Shown here piece after piece: positions 5,830-12,149 of a stretch of DNA of 28,767 nt. Every line of letters begins with the position of its first letter. The stretch's first letter is position 1. Origin of the DNA: a virus. The stretch is taken from the IMG/VR virus record IMGVR_UViG_3300021368_000101, positions 1 through 28,767 of that record. The stretch is one strand, 5' to 3'. Made by a program: the position numbers and the translations under genes. The notes beneath the pieces are model-generated. The model was given only the letters and a program-made list of their open reading frames with translations. It was not told the origin of the DNA and did no database searches.

Positions 5830-6235
5830 TAGGTTATCGAAAGCGACAAGTTAGCTTAGAGAGTAGGCCAAAAGCCCTTGATCCTCAGATTAACAGCGTC
5901 CTCTCGACGGCTCGGTGAAATGCCCTAGCAAAATACTAAAGACTACTAACTAAACTAAATAAGAAAGACTGAATATAACGAAACAAACTAAATTGATCAG
6001 GCCACATATTATAGCCGACCAAATGATGAGATTAAGGAACTCAATAGCTGCCCAATGGAAGTGACGTGGATTAGCAGCAGTAGGATTGATGCAAAGCCCA
6101 ATCTATAGAACGGTAGAACACATAAGTCCGTCATTAGGAAAAGTGATTGCTTTTTGTGAGGGTCAATCTAGGCTAAATGCGGCCAACCGTATCTTGTCCT
6201 TGAGACATGGGCTTGGATTGCCCTTTTGTAAGAGC
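5830..6235 (+). ncRNA. Candidate structured RNA (family not recognised)
   Basis: This stretch has no plausible gene but many short stems. Examples are CGTC/GACG around 5898-5910, GATTG/CAATC at 6084-6103 and ACGG/CCGT at 6110-6131. There is also a three-way-junction-like domain closed by 6158-6168 with 6216-6225. It encloses a 6-pair hairpin with a CCAA loop (6177-6192) and a UGUC/GACA hairpin (6195-6207). I tested it by eye against tRNA, tmRNA, RNase P RNA, SRP RNA and group I intron cores and found no match. The strand is a guess from direction toward the early genes. Confidence 0.3.
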
Positions 6236-6312
6236 AATAAAAAAATGTTTGACAGCATTTTAAAAGTATGATCCTTATGTAAGTGAAAGACAAAACAGAA
6301 AGGACAAACAAA

Positions 6313-6510
6313 ATGGAAGAAACAAAAAGAGTAGAATTGATCAAGTCAATCATAAGACTTTATTATCAAGCTGAATTAAACTGTAATTTTGTTAGCAATG
6401 AATTAGCAAGACAATTAGATAAAGAGCTAGAAAAGTTAATGACAAAGGAAGAACAAGACTTGTTTTTTACTTCAAATGAATTTCAATCAATCCCTTGGGA
6501 TGTAGTGTAA
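6313..6510 (+). CDS. Small acidic helical protein, first rightward gene
   Basis: A 65-residue protein, mostly helical and charged (KRVELIKSIIRLYYQAELNC, then ELARQLDKELEKLM), ending IPWDVV. The ATG at 6313 is chosen over an in-frame GTG at 6283 because AAAGGA lies about 8 bases upstream of the ATG. It heads the rightward early operon. No family is recognised; many phage early genes of this size are host-takeover factors, but nothing here shows that. Confidence 0.65.
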   Translation: MEETKRVELIKSIIRLYYQAELNCNFVSNELARQLDKELEKLMTKEEQDLFFTSNEFQSIPWDVV

Positions 6511-6523
6511 GGAGGACTTATCA

Positions 6524-7282
6524 ATGTCAAACTACAAACTAATTGGCGTAGGAACAAACGCAAAAACTGTAAAGGGTGACGGTAGCGAATACCTAACCGC
6601 AATCCTATATATGACACCCTACAAAGTATGGGTAGAAACTTTGGGCAGATACTCAAACTCATGCCCAATGGCTGAACAAGCTGGATGCATTGATGCCTGT
6701 CTAAATACGGCTGGAAGGGGAAAGTTTAGCAATGTCCAAACGGCAAGAGAAAGAAAAGCACAATGGTTCTATAATGATAGAGATAGCTTTATGGATCAGC
6801 TTATAATAGATATTTCAAAGTTTGTTAATTACTGTAACAAGCGTGGAATACAACCTTGCGTTAGATTAAATGGTACAACCGACATTCAATGGGAATTAAT
6901 CAAAACGGAAAGCACCTATGGCAAAAACATTTTTGAATGGTTCCCTGAAGTGCAATTCTATGACTACACTAAAATTGCTAATCGCAGAAAAGCCAAAGAC
7001 ATACCAAACTATCACTTAACATGGTCATACTCAAACGCTGACCCAAGATATGCGGCAATGCTAGACACTGCCATTGAGAACGGTATGAACGCAGCAGTAG
7101 TGTTTAGATCAAACTTTATCGAGGTCAAACCTAAGTGTTGGCACACATGGAAAGGATTGCCTGTCATTGATGGTGACAAAGACGACTTGAGGTTTCTTGA
7201 TCCAAAGGGTGGTCACATTGTCGCACTCTATGCAAAGGGTGAAGCTAAGAAGGATCAAACAGGTTTTGTACAGGAGGTGTAA
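6524..7282 (+). CDS. Phage gene-product-88-like protein (GP88 family)
   Basis: A 252-residue protein matching a widespread phage family of unknown function. It shares the start YKLIGVGTNAKTVKGDG, a Cys cluster near residues 47-59 (CPMAEQAGCIDACLNTAGRG), FSNVQTARERK, the strand VRLNGTTDIQWE, FPEVQFYDYTKIANRR, YHLTWSYS, and a C-terminal VIDGDKDDLRFLDP. The three clustered cysteines could bind a metal or iron-sulfur centre. AAGGAGGACTTATCA precedes the ATG. The family name is from memory, and no activity can be assigned. Confidence 0.75.
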   Translation: MSNYKLIGVGTNAKTVKGDGSEYLTAILYMTPYKVWVETLGRYSNSCPMAEQAGCIDACLNTAGRGKFSNVQTARERKAQWFYNDRDSFMDQLIIDISKFVNYCNKRGIQPCVRLNGTTDIQWELIKTESTYGKNIFEWFPEVQFYDYTKIANRRKAKDIPNYHLTWSYSNADPRYAAMLDTAIENGMNAAVVFRSNFIEVKPKCWHTWKGLPVIDGDKDDLRFLDPKGGHIVALYAKGEAKKDQTGFVQEV

Positions 7283-7525
7283 ATGTCAGAACCAAAGCTA
7301 ATAGAACTAGCAGCAGAAATTGCTGACTATTGTGTAACTAATGAATATCCATTACAAGACACAACATATGAGGCAGAAAATGGTGACATCAGATACACTG
7401 AGGATTGCCAAGAAACATTTAACGAGAGATATGTATATATCTTAGATTTATTGGAGGAAACTTTTGATGGTAAAGTTTTACGGATACAAGAACAACAACA
7501 TGGAGGAAAACATGACAGATCGTAA
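7283..7525 (+). CDS. Small acidic phage protein, unknown
   Basis: An 80-residue protein with predicted helices (PKLIELAAEIADYCVTNEYP and FNERYVYILDLLEETF) and a Gln/His-rich tail. The ATG directly follows the stop of the preceding gene, whose last codons CAG GAG GTG supply the ribosome site. Its end overlaps the next gene by 14 bases. No family is recognised. Confidence 0.6.
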   Translation: MSEPKLIELAAEIADYCVTNEYPLQDTTYEAENGDIRYTEDCQETFNERYVYILDLLEETFDGKVLRIQEQQHGGKHDRS

Positions 7526-8300
7526 ATACGTAATTAGTCTATACGACTACACAGGGGAAGCACTCAAGCCGTGGGCAGAAGCAGGATACCATTGCTTTGC
7601 CTATGACATACAACATGATGAACCATTTGACAGGTGTACCAATGTTGAAAGCTTTGACAGTGGAGGTAGCATATCATACGTTCATGCTGACTTGCACAAC
7701 ATCGGAACGCTAGACAAAATCTATGACAGTCTGTCAGGCATGGAGGTAATATTTGCTATGGCATTTCCTGTCTGTACTGACATGGCTGTATCAGGTGCGG
7801 CACATTTTAAACGCAAGGCAGAACGTGATCCCTTGTTCCAACGCAAGGCTGCTAATTATGCGATATGGTGTGCTGAATTATTCCAAGCGTTGGACTGCCC
7901 ATACTTCATAGAAAATCCTGTCAGTGTACTGTCTACTCTATGGCGCAAGCCTGACTATAGCTTCCATCCATACGAGTATGGTGGATACATTGACCCCGAA
8001 CAAGCGGAGCACCCCAAGTGGCCTGAATACATAGCACCAATGGATGCTTACCCTAAGAAGACTTGCCTATGGACAGGCGGTAACTTCACTATGCCTGTCA
8101 AGTCACCAGTAGAACCAGAGACAGGGCATAGTAGGCAACACCTCAAGCTAGGTGGTAAGTCTATGAAAACCAAGAACATACGTAGTGCAACGCCTAGAGG
8201 CTTTGCTCAAGCTGTGTACAATGCTAACAATGCAACGATGCAGAATTTGGTGCGACAATCTGTCCACTATTCAGAGCCGCAACATTGCGGTAATACTTAA
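7512..8300 (+). CDS. DNA cytosine-methyltransferase-like protein
   Basis: A 262-residue protein of the C5-methyltransferase-like phage family. The N-terminus ISLYDYTGEALKPWAEAGYHCFAYDIQ resembles the SAM-binding motif I. IFAMAFPVCTDMAVSG matches the catalytic loop, with FPVC in place of the usual PPC but the cysteine kept. YFIENPVSVLSTLWRKPDY matches the ENV/ENP motif, and KKTCLWTGGNFTMP is typical of this short family. It lacks an obvious large target-recognition domain. The ATG at 7512, with GGAGGAAAAC upstream, is preferred over 7464. It may modify phage DNA against restriction; that is family inference. Confidence 0.72.
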   Translation: MTDRKYVISLYDYTGEALKPWAEAGYHCFAYDIQHDEPFDRCTNVESFDSGGSISYVHADLHNIGTLDKIYDSLSGMEVIFAMAFPVCTDMAVSGAAHFKRKAERDPLFQRKAANYAIWCAELFQALDCPYFIENPVSVLSTLWRKPDYSFHPYEYGGYIDPEQAEHPKWPEYIAPMDAYPKKTCLWTGGNFTMPVKSPVEPETGHSRQHLKLGGKSMKTKNIRSATPRGFAQAVYNANNATMQNLVRQSVHYSEPQHCGNT

Positions 8301-8326
8301 CCACACAAACAGAGAAGGAGATAAAC

Positions 8327-8542
8327 ATGTTTGTAATATTCGCAACTAAACCACTTAACGATGGAACAAAAGGTTTCCGTTTCAACTTCCTTGGCAACAA
8401 GGGTATCTATCGTAAGCGTAAAGCTACTAACCGATACGGTAAGTCAACAGGTGATGTCATGACTGGCTATCACTTTGGCAAGCGGTCTGTATACTTTCAA
8501 CAGACTACACCAAGACGTAAGCTTTACCACTTTGCAGGATGA
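8327..8542 (+). CDS. Small basic phage protein, unknown
   Basis: A 71-residue protein with many Lys, Arg and aromatic residues (GFRFNFLGNKGIYRKRKATN) and probable beta structure. GAGAAGGAGATAAAC gives a strong ribosome site. Its TGA overlaps the ATG of the next micropeptide (ATGA). Nucleic-acid binding is possible from composition only. Confidence 0.6.
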   Translation: MFVIFATKPLNDGTKGFRFNFLGNKGIYRKRKATNRYGKSTGDVMTGYHFGKRSVYFQQTTPRRKLYHFAG

Positions 8543-8619
8543 AAGGACTGCTAATCTTATGGCTGGGTGGGATTATAATGTTTCTCACCCTAGCCCAACT
8601 CATACAATATTTGCATTAG
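8539..8619 (+). CDS. 26-residue membrane micropeptide
   Basis: A short open frame (MKGLLILWLGGIIMFLTLAQ plus IQYLH) forming a single transmembrane helix. It is coupled to the previous gene by an ATGA overlap and its stop lies inside the strong ribosome site of the next gene. The coding region can also fold into a 9-pair bulged hairpin (8561-8569 with 8586-8595). Reality is supported by the tight fit between neighbours and the complete lack of charged residues in the core. Confidence 0.55.
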   Translation: MKGLLILWLGGIIMFLTLAQLIQYLH

Positions 8620-8629
8620 GAGGTGCAAC

Positions 8630-9019
8630 ATGACTGAATTTAATAGATCACAACTAAACTTATTACGTAAGCAACTACAAGAAACTATTGATGGTGCTAA
8701 CCTATCTGACATAACTATTGATGTAGGCAACTGCTCATACACTGGCGGTGAGGCTACGTTCAAAGTCAAATGCGTACTGAAGGGTGCTAAGACTAGGGAA
8801 CAGATAGACTTAGAATACTATGCTGATATGCATGGCATTGATACAACTGCCATTGCCAAGCTACAAGGTGAGGACATGAGTATCATTGGCTACAAGTCTA
8901 GGGCTAGGAAGAAGCCTTGGATACTGCAACGACTACGTGATGGTGCTGAGTTCGTATGCTCAGATCACACAGCTAAACAGTTCTTTAAGAAAAGGGAAGA
9001 GATACATGAAGACCTGTAG
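8630..9019 (+). CDS. Conserved phage protein, unknown
   Basis: A 129-residue protein with an N-terminal helix (SQLNLLRKQLQETIDGANLS), a beta-rich middle (ITIDVGNCSYTGGEATFKVKCVL) and a C-terminal part rich in basic and aromatic residues (IGYKSRARKKPWILQRLRDG, then FVCSDHTAKQFF). The C-terminal pattern recurs in unannotated phage proteins I recall. AGGAGGTGCAAC precedes the ATG. It overlaps the HNH gene by 14 bases. Confidence 0.62.
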   Translation: MTEFNRSQLNLLRKQLQETIDGANLSDITIDVGNCSYTGGEATFKVKCVLKGAKTREQIDLEYYADMHGIDTTAIAKLQGEDMSIIGYKSRARKKPWILQRLRDGAEFVCSDHTAKQFFKKREEIHEDL

Positions 9020-9575
9020 TCAATGTAATCAAAGTAAATCTTTTTCTGAGTTTGCTAAAAGAAAATTATCAAAGGATGGACTACAAGTAAGGTGCAAAGA
9101 TTGTAATAATCTTAACAATAAAAAATGGTACATTGATAATAAGGAACAGCATAACAATACTAGTGCTAAAAACTACAATAAAAATAAAGAAAGGTATAAT
9201 AAAAGAAGTAAACAATGGTATCTAAATAATACAGAAAGACATAAAGAACTTATGTTTAACCACAGAGAAAGTAATTGCTACTCTTCATATCACGCAAAAC
9301 GTAGAGCATTAATGAAAGAAGCCATACCTGACTTTGTAATTGGCTGTGATATAGAAGCCAAACGTATCAAAGATATTTATGAGTTAAGTAGTAGACTAAC
9401 AAAGGCTACAGGTATTCAACACCATGTAGACCATATGATACCAATATCTAAAGGTGGATGGCATTGGTCAGCTAACCTACAAATAATAACAGCACATGAA
9501 AATGTGACTAAACATGCAAAGATAAACACCGATGTAAAGCATACAATAGAGGAGATGTATAACAATGCAACATAA
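9006..9575 (+). CDS. HNH endonuclease, probable homing type
   Basis: A 189-residue nuclease. The N-terminus has a zinc motif (CSQCNQSKSFSEF, then CKDCNNLNN) seen in many free-standing HNH endonucleases, followed by an Asn/Lys-rich spacer. The C-terminal HNH core reads HHVDHMIPISKGG, NLQIITAHENVTK. The ATG at 9006 follows GGGAAGAGATAC; an in-frame upstream ATG at 8886 lies within the previous gene. Its codons are strikingly A-rich (many AAT, AAA, AAC) compared with neighbours, a sign of separate origin. No intron is seen nearby, so it is free-standing. Confidence 0.82.
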   Translation: MKTCSQCNQSKSFSEFAKRKLSKDGLQVRCKDCNNLNNKKWYIDNKEQHNNTSAKNYNKNKERYNKRSKQWYLNNTERHKELMFNHRESNCYSSYHAKRRALMKEAIPDFVIGCDIEAKRIKDIYELSSRLTKATGIQHHVDHMIPISKGGWHWSANLQIITAHENVTKHAKINTDVKHTIEEMYNNAT

Positions 9576-9936
9576 GGTAACTAAGAACAAAGAGCTTGGC
9601 TTCACTGATGAACAGTGGGGTCAACTCATAGACGGCAATGGATTGCTTATCATGTGGTTCATTGAGTGGAACAACAAAGAGTGGCACGATATACCTGATA
9701 TAAAAATCCAGGATTTCTTTGCCCAAAAATATAATCAATCAGCAGGGTGTGACCCTTGGCCTATGAAAGGTAAGGTATCACTTGATGGTAAGTATGTATC
9801 GGAGTACTCAGATGACGATGACCTTGAGCCATACTTCATGATTGATACACCTGATGGCGTTGGGTACATCTATCCATACGCATTCGTAGCACTACCTAAG
9901 AAGGGCGGTGGACATACAGTAGTGAGGATGGACTAA
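9565..9936 (+). CDS. Conserved acidic phage protein, unknown
   Basis: A 123-residue protein with many Trp, Asp and Gly residues (TDEQWGQLIDGNGLLIMWFI, then DGKYVSEYSDDDDLEPYFMI), ending in a basic strand. GAGGAGATGTATAAC precedes the ATG. It is flanked by overlaps on both sides. No family is recognised; a compact beta-rich cytoplasmic protein is likely. Confidence 0.6.
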   Translation: MQHKVTKNKELGFTDEQWGQLIDGNGLLIMWFIEWNNKEWHDIPDIKIQDFFAQKYNQSAGCDPWPMKGKVSLDGKYVSEYSDDDDLEPYFMIDTPDGVGYIYPYAFVALPKKGGGHTVVRMD

Positions 9937-10106
9937 TGGAGATACAAGATGAACTACCGCTTGACCATGAGCCTAGCCAAGATCATTGGGCATGTAGACT
10001 TGCTGATGATGACGTAGCTACAGGCTACCATACAAACTGGGATGCCGCATACGAGAGTGCTTGGATGTTTTTAGATGCTGAATATAACTATGAACTAGGA
10101 GGATGA
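9936..10106 (+). CDS. Small acidic protein, unknown
   Basis: A 56-residue protein (MEIQDELPLDHEPSQDHWAC and onward), strongly acidic with three Trp. The ATG overlaps the TAA of the previous gene (TAATG). The final codons CTA GGA GGA carry the ribosome site of the next gene. The packed context supports it; function is unknown. Confidence 0.6.
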   Translation: MEIQDELPLDHEPSQDHWACRLADDDVATGYHTNWDAAYESAWMFLDAEYNYELGG

Positions 10107-10107
10107 T

Positions 10108-10314
10108 ATGTTACCAGATGAAATGGAAGCAGAGAAAAACAGGAAGATGATACTCGCACAGGCTGACGAGATAGAAATACTCAAGCGCAATGTGCGAGAG
10201 TTACAAGAACAATATCAATCTGCGCTGATACACAATAAGAACTTGACACAGAGTTTGTCCAACGCTTACGATGACTTATCTAATCTAATAAAGGAGGATT
10301 TAGAATGCAGATAA
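10108..10314 (+). CDS. Small coiled-coil protein
   Basis: A 68-residue protein that is almost wholly heptad-patterned (EIEILKRNVRELQEQYQSAL), ending in Cys-Arg. It probably dimerises or binds a partner through the coiled coil. CTAGGAGGATGAT precedes the ATG. It carries one CCAACGC heptamer (10259-10265). No family is recognised. Confidence 0.62.
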   Translation: MLPDEMEAEKNRKMILAQADEIEILKRNVRELQEQYQSALIHNKNLTQSLSNAYDDLSNLIKEDLECR

Positions 10315-10502
10315 ATGAACAGACTAAACAAATAATACGAGAGATCGTAGTAGAACTATTCAAAGAAGTAGCATCCAAGCAAACGTTTGGAGTAAGCGAT
10401 GATGTACTGATGTTAGATGAACACCTACATGATTGGACAGGTAGGAAGATCGACAAGTACAAAGTAAATGTATATGGTGCAACACTAGAGGAGAGATACT
10501 AA
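10305..10502 (+). CDS. Small helical protein, unknown
   Basis: A 65-residue protein with an N-terminal amphipathic helix (TKQIIREIVVELFKEVASKQ) and a compact C-terminal part (HDWTGRKIDKYKVNVYG). AAAGGAGGATTTAGA precedes the ATG. It overlaps the coiled-coil gene at the start and shares the final base of its stop with the ATG of the next gene (TAATG). No family is recognised. Confidence 0.6.
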   Translation: MQINEQTKQIIREIVVELFKEVASKQTFGVSDDVLMLDEHLHDWTGRKIDKYKVNVYGATLEERY

Positions 10503-10762
10503 TGCAACCACAAGAACTACACGCACATGCTAGGTGTAAGTATGAGCCGACACGTGTGCAGAAACAATTAGAGTGCCGACTATTTGGTAAGACATTCCGT
10601 AGTGTGGCAGCAGCAGCAAGGTACTATGACCTGTCACTGTCTACTGTATACCAGTGGCATCATGAGCATAAACATAGAGAAACATTCCCTAAGACTGCAC
10701 GATGGGATAAATGGAGGAATGACAATGAAGTGGTTAATACTCATAGCACTAGCGCAAGGTAA
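10502..10762 (+). CDS. Small helix-turn-helix DNA-binding protein
   Basis: An 86-residue basic protein with a probable helix-turn-helix at about residues 30-55 (FGKTFRSVAAAARYYDLSLS, then TVYQW). This resembles short phage DNA-binding proteins in which S-V-x-x-A-A-[KR]-x-[YF]-x-[LI]-S-x-x-T-V-x-x-W forms the reader helix. AGAGGAGAGATACTA precedes the ATG. It is the only clear candidate transcription regulator in the rightward operon, but its target is unknown. Confidence 0.6.
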   Translation: MQPQELHAHARCKYEPTRVQKQLECRLFGKTFRSVAAAARYYDLSLSTVYQWHHEHKHRETFPKTARWDKWRNDNEVVNTHSTSAR

Positions 10763-10952
10763 TCCTTTTACCATAGATCACAAACCATTTGACACAGAGG
10801 ATGATTGTGTAGCATGGGTTAGTGACTTGAACAATGCACAAGAGTTAGCAATAGAAGTGATTGCTGAAGTAGGTTTTAACAATCCAGTGACAGGAGTATA
10901 CTGTATCACTGATCAAGAGAGGAAGAGATATGAAACTATACAAAAACTCTAA
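10725..10952 (+). CDS. Small exported or membrane-associated Cys protein
   Basis: A 75-residue protein starting MKWLILIALAQGNPFTIDHK, a short hydrophobic N-terminus, with Cys near 28 (TEDDCVAWVSDL) and near 61 (GVYCITDQE). GGAGGAATGACA precedes the ATG. Its layout (hydrophobic start, first Cys after about 28 residues, second Cys in an aromatic context before the end) is like the gene at 22931-23131, so they may be distant paralogues. Function is unknown. Confidence 0.58.
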   Translation: MKWLILIALAQGNPFTIDHKPFDTEDDCVAWVSDLNNAQELAIEVIAEVGFNNPVTGVYCITDQERKRYETIQKL

Positions 10953-11247
10953 TGGAGTATGGGCAGGAACACAAGCTGACGCACGTAAGTATTGCGGCAA
11001 GGACTATCAGACTGTCGATGTACCAACTGACAAGCCTAATCTTTTGGGGTTTCTCAATCTCAATCAGGTAGGTAGCCTAGCCAGTAGCCCTACGTTGGAA
11101 GAGGTAAGAACTGGTGAGCCTGACCATGAAGCTATGTCTTGGTTCAGGTGGGCGTATGATTGTATGCTGAGAGGGCAGTACAAAGATGCAGAAGCAATGT
11201 TATATAAGGGATTAAAAGATGATAGAACTACTACTAGCGATGGTTGA
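10930..11247 (+). CDS. Conserved phage protein, unknown
   Basis: A 105-residue protein. The N-terminus MKLYKNSNGVWAGTQADARK is typical of a small beta-hairpin domain found in other phage early proteins. The C-terminal half is helical and Trp-rich (MSWFRWAYDCMLRGQYKDAE), like a single TPR-type helical pair. AGAGAGGAAGAGAT precedes the ATG. It overlaps its neighbours on both sides. Confidence 0.6.
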   Translation: MKLYKNSNGVWAGTQADARKYCGKDYQTVDVPTDKPNLLGFLNLNQVGSLASSPTLEEVRTGEPDHEAMSWFRWAYDCMLRGQYKDAEAMLYKGLKDDRTTTSDG

Positions 11248-11494
11248 AGAACAGAATCCTATTCACAAGTATTGCATGTCCAAGCATGACCACTGGACAG
11301 GTAGGGCTGCGTGTGTACAAGAGTTACGCCATGCCCAACGCAAGCTTGAGGTAGAGAGACTAAGACAATTCTTAAAGGACAACCCACATTACAAGTATCC
11401 AGGAATGGCTTTGCCGAATGGAAAAATAAAACCACTTGACGTATGCTGGGGATCTGCTAAAACTTATGGCACAAACAAAGAGAGGAGATGCTAA
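11219..11494 (+). CDS. Small phage protein, unknown
   Basis: A 91-residue, mostly helical, basic protein (HAQRKLEVERLRQFLKDNPH) with several Cys. AAGGGATTAAAAG precedes the ATG. It contains a CCAACGC heptamer (11335-11341) as GCC CAA CGC. No family is recognised. Confidence 0.58.
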   Translation: MIELLLAMVEEQNPIHKYCMSKHDHWTGRAACVQELRHAQRKLEVERLRQFLKDNPHYKYPGMALPNGKIKPLDVCWGSAKTYGTNKERRC

Positions 11495-11652
11495 TGTCTT
11501 ATGAAGTATGGTTTGGACAGAATGGTAAGTGGTTTGGTTACCACTCATTCAAATATAAAATGGATGCCCAACGCTATGAAGAGCGTTATCAAACGGTATT
11601 CCCTAACTTAACTGTAGAGATAAGGGAGAGAGAACATGGTAGTTATAGCTAA
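11494..11652 (+). CDS. Small phage protein, unknown
   Basis: A 52-residue protein (MSYEVWFGQNGKWFGYHSFK and onward) with aromatic, beta-hairpin-like sequence. The ATG overlaps the previous TAA (TAATG) and GAGAGGAGATGC is its ribosome site. It carries a CCAACGC heptamer (11568-11574), again as GCC CAA CGC. Confidence 0.58.
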   Translation: MSYEVWFGQNGKWFGYHSFKYKMDAQRYEERYQTVFPNLTVEIREREHGSYS

Positions 11653-11809
11653 AGTACAGCCACTATCTCAGGTCATCATGCAAACAAAACGTAGACGTGA
11701 TGACTACGAATGGGATGGTGACTTTGAGAAAGCACAACTAGAAGATGAGTATTTAAAATTATTACAAGCTGATGAAGAAAGAGGTGAGACATGGTATCCC
11801 AACTTTTAG
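11636..11809 (+). CDS. Small acidic/basic protein, unknown
   Basis: A 57-residue protein (MVVIAKVQPLSQVIMQTKRR, then an acidic helix DDYEWDGDFEKAQLEDEYL). GGGAGAGAGAAC precedes the ATG. It overlaps both neighbours (17 and 19 bases), as expected in this dense block. No family is recognised. Confidence 0.52.
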   Translation: MVVIAKVQPLSQVIMQTKRRRDDYEWDGDFEKAQLEDEYLKLLQADEERGETWYPNF

Positions 11810-11892
11810 CAAACTTATTCCCTATACTTTTAATGGTAGGTTACCTGTGGCTATGGATTCATTTGGTGATTGCACATGTTAAAGGAAAGTAA
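11791..11892 (+). CDS. 33-residue membrane micropeptide
   Basis: Open frame MVSQLLANLFPILLMVGYLW plus LWIHLVIAHVKGK: one hydrophobic helix with a basic C-terminal end. GAGGTGAGAC precedes the ATG and the last codons supply the ribosome site of the next gene. It could modulate a membrane complex or act in lysis, but it is too short to assign. Confidence 0.52.
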   Translation: MVSQLLANLFPILLMVGYLWLWIHLVIAHVKGK

Positions 11893-11894
11893 TT

Positions 11895-12149
11895 ATGAAC
11901 AAGATCCGAATGAGACTTTCGATGATGTTACACATTGGTTGGGTTACCTATCTCGTAAGGATACTGATAGCACTGAGTGTACTACTGAACGTAGTTCTTG
12001 GTGGAAGATTAAATCAAACTTTCTCAGCTAGGAACTGGGAATGGAAACGAAACAATAAAACTAATCTAGTGCGACCAATAGACGCATTGCTTGGAGAAGG
12101 GCATTGTAGTAGAGCATGGTCATACTGGAAGGTAAGGAGGAAATGGTAA
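11895..12149 (+). CDS. Conserved phage membrane protein
   Basis: An 84-residue protein with one transmembrane helix (about residues 13-36, HIGWVTYLVRILIALSVLLN). It is followed by a conserved soluble part (NQTFSARNWEWKRNNKTNLV, then GEGHCSRAWSYWKV) that I recall from unannotated proteins of many phages. AAAGGAAAGTAATT precedes the ATG. It ends in a TAATG overlap with the integrase. A holin-like role has not been shown and the soluble domain argues for something more specific. Confidence 0.65.
   Translation: MNKIRMRLSMMLHIGWVTYLVRILIALSVLLNVVLGGRLNQTFSARNWEWKRNNKTNLVRPIDALLGEGHCSRAWSYWKVRRKW

Larger units (their letters stand above)
4984..6312. other. Non-coding control region between divergent operons
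   Basis: About 1.3 kb with no convincing gene, lying where leftward and rightward transcription diverge. It is strongly AT-rich from about 5040 to 5820. It holds two leftward sigma70-type promoters, repeated GTAACA/TGTTAC and AGTTTAACT words, two TGTGATCACA palindromes each followed by ACTATACCCCTC, a GAAC-N7-GAAC site, and from about 5830 to 6235 many closely spaced hairpins. These traits fit a regulatory region, possibly with a replication origin or a structured RNA. I could not find a convincing rightward promoter. Confidence 0.7.

Noticed and set aside
5715-5918. 67-codon frame in the control region, starting MFYLHKICIKVFNK
   Set aside because: No ribosome site, Cys/Phe-rich noise-like composition, and it runs into the hairpin-rich block; more likely non-coding.
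5830-6235. tRNA, tmRNA, RNase P RNA, SRP RNA or group I intron
   Set aside because: Some words look similar (CTCGACGG, GGGTCAATC, AAGTCCGTC), but there is no T-arm, acceptor stem or conserved core in the right order.
6086-6271. 61-codon frame starting MMQSPIYRTVEH
   Set aside because: No ribosome site; it overlaps the predicted three-way-junction structure and has no protein-like periodicity.
6249-6272. Rightward promoter TTGACA with TATGAT before the first early gene
   Set aside because: The spacer is only 12 bases, too short for a sigma70 promoter; no suitable -10 at 16-18 bases.
8277-8290. Inverted repeat CCGCAA-CA-TTGCGG as a terminator at the end of the methyltransferase-like gene
   Set aside because: It lies in the last codons, has a minimal loop and no U-tract; at most a mild RNA-stabilising hairpin.
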